Assembly (NCBI GenBank): GCA_934271275.1
Contig: CAKQRD010000008.1
Span: 62,001 to 126,000, forward strand
Length of the DNA stretch: 64,000 nt
Direction of reading: 5' to 3'
DNA from: an uncultured Clostridia bacterium
Lineage (GTDB): Bacteria > Bacillota > Clostridia > Christensenellales > Borkfalkiaceae
Part shown: piece after piece, positions 58,771 through 64,000 of the stretch
How the letters are laid out: the number at the start of each line of letters is the position of its first letter
How positions within the stretch are numbered: the stretch's first letter is position 1
Notes under the pieces: model-generated
Told to the model about the DNA's origin: nothing
Seen by the model: the letters and a program-made list of their open reading frames with translations, nothing else
Databases searched by the model: none
Made by a program: the position numbers and the translations under genes

Positions 58771-60381
58771 ATGCAAGATTTTAACTACGGCTCCCTGTTC
58801 TTGGCACCACTCGGCGTTGGCGGAATACTCGCGATAGTTTTCGGGGTATTGTTCGTCGCCGCGGCGGTGTTTGCAGTTAAATTTTTTATTTCGTTCAGGA
58901 ATTATAAAAAGGATCTCGGTTCGATACAAGACGAAAAATCGAGAATGATTGCAGAGGCGACCGAAGAGAGTAAACAAATCAAAAAAGAGGCTCTTTTAGA
59001 GGTTAAAGAACAGGAAATCAAATTAAGAAGCGACTTGGAGCGCGAAACCAAAGAAAAACGCGCCGAGCTTCAGAAAACGGAAAACAGACTCGCGCAGAAA
59101 GAGGAATCGCTCGATAAAAAAGACGATCATCTGACAAGACGGCTCGACGAAGTGACCAGACAACAGGAAAATCTTAAAGCAAAGCAGTCCGAATACGACA
59201 AAAAGCTTTCGGAAATTTCCGCTCAACACGATAAAATGCTCGAGGAATTCGAGAAAATCGCGCAGATGAGCAAAGAAGAAGCAAAACAGCAGCTTATAGA
59301 AGCCATTACGGACGAGGCGAAAAGAGACGCCGCGGGTATGGTTAAAAACATCGAAGCCGAAGCTAAAGAAAACGGCGAGAGAAAGGCGAAAGAAATCGTC
59401 AGCCTTGCCATTCAGAAGTGCAGCACCGATCAGGCGACCGAGCTTACCGTTTCGGTAGTGCCGCTCCCTTCGGACGATATGAAGGCGAGAATCATAGGCA
59501 GAGAAGGCAGAAACATTCGTACCATCGAAAACGCCACGGGAATAGAACTTATCATAGACGATACTCCCGAAGTGGTTATCGTTTCGGGCTTCGATCCCGT
59601 AAGGCGCGAGGTTGCGAGAATCGCTTTGGAACGCCTTATTCAGGACGGCAGAATTCACCCCGCCCGCATAGAAGAGACGGTCGAAAAGGTGAAAAAAGAG
59701 CTTGATCAGCAGATTAAAGAAGCGGGCGAAGCTGCAATGTTCGAGTGCGGTATTTTCGGACTTCATCCGGAGCTTGTCAAGCTTCTCGGCAGACTTAAAT
59801 TCCGTACCAGCTACGGTCAGAACGTGCTTAAACACTCCATAGAGGTATCTCACCTCGCGGGGGTTATGGCTACCGAACTCGGCGTAGATCCCGCCTTTGC
59901 AAAGCGCGCGGGACTTCTCCACGACATCGGCAAAGCCGTTGACTTCGAGGTCGAAGGCACGCATATGCAGATAGGCGCGGACCTCGCCAAAAAGTACAGA
60001 GAAAACAACAACGTCGTGAACGCGATACTCGCTCACCACGGCGACGTAGAACCCAAAACGATAGAAGCGGTACTCGTCGCGGCGGCGGACGGCATTTCGG
60101 GCGCGAGACCGGGCGCGAGAAGAGAAACCACCACCAACTATATCAAGAGGCTTCAAAAGCTCGAAGAAATTTCGGCGGGCTTCAAGGGCGTCGAGAAGAG
60201 CTACGCCATTCAGGCGGGCAGAGAGGTGCGCGTAATGGTCAAACCCGAACAGGTGAACGACGCGCAGACCTTGTTCCTCGCAAAGGAAATCGCCAAGAAG
60301 ATAGAGCAGGAGATGGAATATCCGGGGCAGATAAAGGTCAACGTTATCAGAGAATGGCGCGCGACCGAATTTGCAAAATAA
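58771..60381 (+). CDS. rny: Ribonuclease Y
   Basis: This membrane-anchored endoribonuclease starts mRNA decay. The 536-residue protein has an N-terminal membrane helix (about 10-35), a long coiled coil (about 45-215), a KH domain (IIGREGRNIRTIENATGIELIIDDTPEVV, about 237-265), and an HD domain (VLKHSIEVSHLAGVMATELG, AKRAGLLHDIGKAVD near 375-390). The C-terminus EYPGQIKVNVIREWRATEFAK is the family ending. The start follows AGGAGGGC. It has its own promoter after recA, a common order in Firmicutes. Confidence 0.97.
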   Translation: MQDFNYGSLFLAPLGVGGILAIVFGVLFVAAAVFAVKFFISFRNYKKDLGSIQDEKSRMIAEATEESKQIKKEALLEVKEQEIKLRSDLERETKEKRAELQKTENRLAQKEESLDKKDDHLTRRLDEVTRQQENLKAKQSEYDKKLSEISAQHDKMLEEFEKIAQMSKEEAKQQLIEAITDEAKRDAAGMVKNIEAEAKENGERKAKEIVSLAIQKCSTDQATELTVSVVPLPSDDMKARIIGREGRNIRTIENATGIELIIDDTPEVVIVSGFDPVRREVARIALERLIQDGRIHPARIEETVEKVKKELDQQIKEAGEAAMFECGIFGLHPELVKLLGRLKFRTSYGQNVLKHSIEVSHLAGVMATELGVDPAFAKRAGLLHDIGKAVDFEVEGTHMQIGADLAKKYRENNNVVNAILAHHGDVEPKTIEAVLVAAADGISGARPGARRETTTNYIKRLQKLEEISAGFKGVEKSYAIQAGREVRVMVKPEQVNDAQTLFLAKEIAKKIEQEMEYPGQIKVNVIREWRATEFAK

Positions 60382-60438
60382 CGAAGGCGGAAATAACCGC
60401 CGATAACCGCGTAGCGGCGAATAAAAAATCGAATAGCG

Positions 60439-60480
60439 GCGACCGAGGGAAAGAGAGTTCTCTCGGTCGCTTCTTCTTTT
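60439..60480 (+). terminator. Terminator of rny
   Basis: GCGACCGAG (60439-60447) pairs with CTCGGTCGC (60462-60470), then TTCTTCTTTT. Confidence 0.85.
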
Positions 60481-60483
60481 AAC

Positions 60484-60529
60484 CGTTTTTAACCGAACCG
60501 TCGTTTTGTCAATCGTTTTTAACCGAACC
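60484..60529 (+). promoter_or_regulatory. Direct repeats upstream of the dxs promoter
   Basis: CGTTTTTAACCGAACC occurs at 60484-60499 and again at 60514-60529, 30 bp apart (three helical turns), with the second copy ending 3 bp before the -35 box. This is the geometry of an activator site, but no regulator is identified. Confidence 0.45.
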
Positions 60530-60532
60530 CCG

Positions 60533-60561
60533 TTGACATTTTCGGGGGAAAGCTGTATAAT
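60533..60561 (+). promoter_or_regulatory. Sigma-A promoter for dxs
   Basis: TTGACA (60533-60538), 17-bp spacer, TATAAT (60556-60561), a perfect consensus. Confidence 0.92.
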
Positions 60562-60591
60562 TAAAGCCTACACGGAATAAAGAGAGAAAGA

Positions 60592-62475
60592 ATGGGGATT
60601 TTATCGCGCGTCGAAAAGCCTTCCGACGTAAAAAAACTTAACGAAAAAGAACTCGAACTCCTTGCGGAAGAGCTGCGCGGAGAAATTGTGTCTGTCGTCA
60701 GCGCAAACGGCGGACACCTTTCTTCTAACCTCGGGATAGTGGAAACTACTCTCGCGCTTTATCATACCTTCGATTTTCCCAAGGATAAGCTCGTGTTCGA
60801 CGTCGGGCATCAGTGCTACGCGCATAAAATTCTTTCGGGCAGAAAGGCGGAATTCCGCGGTATCCGCACGGGCGGCGGCATTTCGGGCTTCCCCGACGCG
60901 GAAGAGAGCGAGTTCGATCCGTTCACCACGGGACACGCGGGCTGTTCGCTCGCGGAAGGCTTGGGGCTTTGCGCCGCGCGCGATAAGCTCGGTGAGGATT
61001 ATACCGTCATAAACGTCGTCGGCGACGGCTCGATCGTGAACGGACTTAATCTCGAAGCACTGTCCGCGACCGAGCATAAGCCGAAAAATTATATAGTTAT
61101 CCTTAACGATAACGGAATGTCCATTTCCAAAAACCGCAACGCGCTGTATAAAAAAATTTCCCAAAGCACGATGCGCCGCGGTTACGTCAAAAGCAAAAAT
61201 TTTATAAAACGCGTGTTCGGAAATTCGTTCGTGACCCGCTTTTTCAGGGGTTTTCGCGACTTTTTGAAACGTATTTTCGGCGGCGACAATTATTTCGAGC
61301 AGTTCGGGTTTAAGTACGTCGGCGTGTGCGACGGCAACGACGTGAAGGAGCTTATAAAAATACTCGAAAGCGTTAAAACAGCCTGTCGCGAAAAGGCGAT
61401 TTTACTGCACGTCAAAACCACCAAGGGGAAGGGACTTAAAAAGGCGGAGGAGCGCGCCGATCTCTATCACGGAGTCGGTAAAAATATGCGTTGCTCGGGC
61501 GGGGCGTTTTCCTGCGCGCTCGGCGAATATCTCTGCGAAAAGATAGAAAAAGACGATAAAGTCGTGGCGATAACCGCCGCGATGAAGGACGGAACGGGAC
61601 TTTCCGCGGTAGAAGCGGCGCACCAGAACCGCTTTTACGACGTGGGCATCGCGGAGGAATTTGCCGTGACTTTTGCCGCGGGGCTTGCGAAGGGCGGCTT
61701 AAAACCCGTAGTGGCGGTGTATTCCACCTTTATGCAGCGCGCGTACGACGAAATTATGCACGACGTTTGCCTGCAAAATCTGCCCGTAGTTTTCTGTCTC
61801 GATAGGGCGGGACTCGTCGGCGAGGACGGAAAAACACATCAGGGCGCGTTCGATTTATCCTTTTTGACGCATATCCCGAATATGACGGTTTTAGCACCCG
61901 AAAGCGTTTCGGATTTGAAGCTTGCGCTCGACTACGCCTTTTCGCTCGGGTTGCCCGTAGCCGTCCGCTATCCGAAGGACGGCGGCAGAGAATGGGGAGA
62001 AACGTTCGGCTATTCGGAAAAACCGTGGATAGAAAGGCGCGCGGCGGACATTAGCGCGAATGCCGATAACGAAAAAACGAATAACGGGGAAGCCGACAAC
62101 GGGAACGCGGGCGCGGCGATTTTTGCGGCGGGCGCGCGGGTACTTGTTTTTGCGGCTTCCGCGGCGGAACGTATAGAAAAGGAAAAAGGAATAAAGGTCG
62201 CGGTGTATTCCGCAAGAATCGTTAAGCCGTTATACGAAAAGGTTCTGGACAAATTTATCGGGAAAAAGGTGTTTACGGTGGAAGAAAACAGCGTAATCGG
62301 CGGTTTCGGCGCGGCGGTTTGCGAATATTACGCGGGGAAAAACGGAGGGAACACGGAGGTCACCGTTCTCGGGATAAAGGACGAATTTATTCCGCACGGA
62401 AGCGTTTCGGAGCAGCTTGCTTCCTGCGGATTAGACGAAGCGGGCATATACGCCTCCCTCGCCGAAAAGCTGTAA
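60592..62475 (+). CDS. dxs: 1-deoxy-D-xylulose-5-phosphate synthase
   Basis: This thiamine-diphosphate enzyme condenses pyruvate and glyceraldehyde 3-phosphate, the first step of the route that also uses ispE. The 627-residue protein shows GGHLSSNLGIVE, DVGHQCYAHKILSGR, the ThDP motif VGDGSIVNGLNLEALSATEHKPKNYIVILNDN, RAYDEIMHDVCLQNLPVVFCLDRAGLVGEDGKTHQG and a transketolase C-terminal domain. A low-complexity insert rich in Asn, Gly, Ala and Glu sits near residues 485-512, between two C-terminal beta strands. The ribosome binding site is weak. It is monocistronic. Confidence 0.95.
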   Translation: MGILSRVEKPSDVKKLNEKELELLAEELRGEIVSVVSANGGHLSSNLGIVETTLALYHTFDFPKDKLVFDVGHQCYAHKILSGRKAEFRGIRTGGGISGFPDAEESEFDPFTTGHAGCSLAEGLGLCAARDKLGEDYTVINVVGDGSIVNGLNLEALSATEHKPKNYIVILNDNGMSISKNRNALYKKISQSTMRRGYVKSKNFIKRVFGNSFVTRFFRGFRDFLKRIFGGDNYFEQFGFKYVGVCDGNDVKELIKILESVKTACREKAILLHVKTTKGKGLKKAEERADLYHGVGKNMRCSGGAFSCALGEYLCEKIEKDDKVVAITAAMKDGTGLSAVEAAHQNRFYDVGIAEEFAVTFAAGLAKGGLKPVVAVYSTFMQRAYDEIMHDVCLQNLPVVFCLDRAGLVGEDGKTHQGAFDLSFLTHIPNMTVLAPESVSDLKLALDYAFSLGLPVAVRYPKDGGREWGETFGYSEKPWIERRAADISANADNEKTNNGEADNGNAGAAIFAAGARVLVFAASAAERIEKEKGIKVAVYSARIVKPLYEKVLDKFIGKKVFTVEENSVIGGFGAAVCEYYAGKNGGNTEVTVLGIKDEFIPHGSVSEQLASCGLDEAGIYASLAEKL

Positions 62476-62600
62476 ACCGATTTTCGGTTTCCGTCCTCGA
62501 TTTTTGCTTTTTGTCCGATTTCTTCCGCTTCCTTTCGATTTCGGCGGTAAAAACGCTTTAACTCGTAATAAAAATTTCTGCAAAGGAGAAACATATATTT

Positions 62601-63425
62601 ATGGACTGGGAACAGATTTGGAAGGACGTGCAGACGTGGATTTCAAATACCGGAATAAAGATTATCATCGCTATTCTGATATTGATAGTTTCGTTTGCTA
62701 TAATCAATAAAATCGCCAAAAAGATAGCGAGAAGAGAAAAGAAGCTCGAAAACGCGGGCAAGGTGGATAAAACCTTATACAGAACGCTTTCGTACGTTTT
62801 CAAAATCGTACTGAAAATTTTGGTTGTAGTCGCGCTCGTCGGCTATCTCGGACTCGATACCAGCGGCATAAGCGCGCTTATCGCATCTCTCGGCGTCGGC
62901 GTCGGGCTGGCGGTGAACGGCGCGCTTTCCAACTTTGCGGGCGGCGTGCTTCTTCTCATAACCCGTCCGTTCAAGGTGGACGATTATATCGAAGCGTGCG
63001 GGTATTCGGGAACGGTGGAAGATATTTTTATATGTAATACCAAAATAATCACGCCCGACAACAAGGTGGTGTATCTGCCTAACGGCAAGCTTTCCACGAG
63101 CGAAATAGTGAATTATACCGAAAAGGACCTTCGCCGCGTGGATTTGACTTTTTCGATCGGGTATTCCTCGGACTTCGATAAAGCGCGCGGAATAATTCTG
63201 GATATTGCCAAAAACGAACCGCTTATTCTCGATTCGCCCGAACCTACCGCAAGAATGGCTTCGCAGGGGGAGAGCGCGATAAATATAGGCGCGAAATTCT
63301 GGTGCAAAAAAGAAGATTACTGGACTGTCGTGTTCAATATGAACGAGGCGGTGAAAAAAGCGTTTGACGAAAACGGCGTGGAAATTCCGTTCAATCAGTT
63401 AGACGTTCACGTAAAAAACGACTGA
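62601..63425 (+). CDS. mscS: Small-conductance mechanosensitive channel (MscS family)
   Basis: The 274-residue protein opens under membrane tension during hypo-osmotic shock. Helix 1 lies at about 17-38, helix 2 at about 65-85, and the pore helix is TSGISALIASLGVGVGLAVNGALSNFAGGVLLLITRPF (about 92-130), with the Gly/Ala packing typical of TM3. Next come DYIEACGYSGTVEDIFICNTKIITPDNKVVYLPNGKLS, the beta domain, and the alpha/beta C-terminus. The start follows AAAGGAGAAAC. It is a single gene with a hairpin downstream. Confidence 0.95.
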   Translation: MDWEQIWKDVQTWISNTGIKIIIAILILIVSFAIINKIAKKIARREKKLENAGKVDKTLYRTLSYVFKIVLKILVVVALVGYLGLDTSGISALIASLGVGVGLAVNGALSNFAGGVLLLITRPFKVDDYIEACGYSGTVEDIFICNTKIITPDNKVVYLPNGKLSTSEIVNYTEKDLRRVDLTFSIGYSSDFDKARGIILDIAKNEPLILDSPEPTARMASQGESAINIGAKFWCKKEDYWTVVFNMNEAVKKAFDENGVEIPFNQLDVHVKND

Positions 63426-63444
63426 ACGAAGCGAAGAAAACAGA

Positions 63445-63490
63445 AAAGCCCCGCGTGGTCGCGTTTGCGCGAAATCGCGTGGGCTTTCGT
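63445..63490 (+). terminator. Hairpin after mscS, probable terminator
   Basis: AAAGCCC-c-GCG pairs with CGCG-t-GGGCTTT around a GC-rich loop, followed by CGTTATTTT. The remaining 63491-63672 shows no recognisable element. Confidence 0.55.
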
Positions 63491-63672
63491 TATTTTGACC
63501 TCGGTATCGGCATAAGTTTTTTAATTTTGTGCATACCGCCCTGAATTTATAACGTCAATACCATTACATTGTATTTTTTCCAAATAATATAAAATCTATT
63601 TTTTGCCAAAAAGAATGGATTTGCTGATTTCCTTTATCCGTCCCAAAACGTACCTTACTGTTTTATAAGTCC

Positions 63673-64000
63673 TTAATTTATTTCGCCCTGTTTAACGTTG
63701 CGTAGTTTTTTTAAGTTTTCCAAAACGAAAGGACTATTTGTAGCGATGCGTATCAGCTTCGGACATCCGTCCATCTGTCCGCAATCGGCGCAAGTATCTA
63801 ATTCTTTTTCTCTGACGCAATTATGTACGGGACAAAATTTATCGCAGAAAGGCGTTTTTGCGCCTTCGATTCGGCATCCTGTGCAGTTAATCATTTCCGG
63901 AGTAATCGTCACTCCGTTAAGTTTTGTCCATAGTGTAGCAGTCTTTTCACGCAAAGAGTTATCGTTCGTAATCGTTGCTATCCGAGCGTCGCACTTTTCG
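63673..64000 (-). CDS. DUF3795 Cys-rich protein, partial
   Basis: The gene enters from the right edge. The frame stays open to the last full codon (about 63999), reading EKCDARIATITNDNSLREKT before the part from 63954 onward, so the true start is outside the window and the TTG at 63954 is not the start. The sequence matches DUF3795: IATxTND, then LREKTATLWTKLNGVTITPEMINCTGC, then CDKFCPVHNCVREKELDTCADCGQMDGCPKL, with many paired cysteines likely to bind zinc. The function is unknown. At least 109 residues are visible. Confidence 0.82.
   Translation of the reverse strand, partial: EKCDARIATITNDNSLREKTATLWTKLNGVTITPEMINCTGCRIEGAKTPFCDKFCPVHNCVREKELDTCADCGQMDGCPKLIRIATNSPFVLENLKKLRNVKQGEIN

Noticed and set aside
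63673..63954. TTG at 63954 as the start of a 93-residue DUF3795 protein
   Set aside because: The frame remains open to the window edge and the upstream residues (IATITND) match the family, so the gene is simply truncated by the window.

Overview
The window looks like a chromosome segment from an uncultured, spore-forming member of the Clostridia, probably a gut organism. The evidence is a spoIIID-type regulator behind a sigma-E-like promoter, a DUF3794/LysM spore-coat-type protein, a dgt-dnaG-rpoD macromolecular-synthesis cluster, RNase Y, ATP-dependent PEP carboxykinase, the non-mevalonate isoprenoid genes ispE and dxs, many strong TTGACA-17-TATAAT promoters and AGGAGG ribosome binding sites. 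By eye the G+C content is close to half. The exact family cannot be fixed from sequence alone.

Layout. 1-13.6 kb: the N-terminus of a P-type ATPase behind a manganese-type (yybP-ykoY) riboswitch, a GH20 hexosaminidase, an iron alcohol dehydrogenase, a cardiolipin synthase, DUF975, ApbE, an HprK-like kinase/PqqD pair, DUF1846, an M29 aminopeptidase and a spore-coat-type protein. 13.6-19.4 kb: ispE, pckA, then an accessory island with a repeat element, a structured RNA and a BspA-like leucine-rich-repeat protein. 19.4-25.5 kb: an ABC exporter with two Wzz-like proteins, then a minus-strand methyltransferase + DUF262/HNH nuclease pair headed by a second copy of the same structured RNA. 25.5-36.4 kb: spoIIID, an intergenic repeat cluster, a nitrate/sulfonate-type ABC importer, a glycosidase/SGNH-hydrolase pair, tRNA-Glu, an unassigned small RNA, comEC and a MATE pump. 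36.4-42.7 kb: a T-box leader in front of an acyl-CoA synthetase, a NYN-domain protein, mgsA, a flavin reductase, a CvpA-like protein and a low-molecular-weight phosphatase. 43-49.6 kb: dgt, dnaG, rpoD, trmK, a Nif3 protein and a zinc-ribbon protein. 49.6-50.7 kb: a dense composite repeat region. 50.7-64 kb: ftsK/spoIIIE, rimO, pgsA, cinA, recA, rny, dxs, mscS and a partial DUF3795 protein.

The most interesting signal is a structured RNA of about 205 nt present in two copies (17072-17275 plus strand; 25178-25382 minus strand). Each copy has its own promoter, a long bulged hairpin whose sequence differs between copies while pairing is kept, an apical-loop 16-mer complementary to a strand just 3' of the hairpin, and an intrinsic terminator. 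Each lies 40-50 nt upstream of an accessory gene (the LRR protein; the methyltransferase/nuclease pair) for which I see no other promoter. This fits either a terminator-controlled leader or a dispersed small-RNA family. I cannot match it to a named family from memory.

Other notable points are a T-box in front of a non-synthetase gene, an orphan HprK-like/PqqD pair, a ComEC whose C-terminal domain lacks the metallo-lactamase motif, and several families of dispersed intergenic inverted repeats, one with a compensatory base change.
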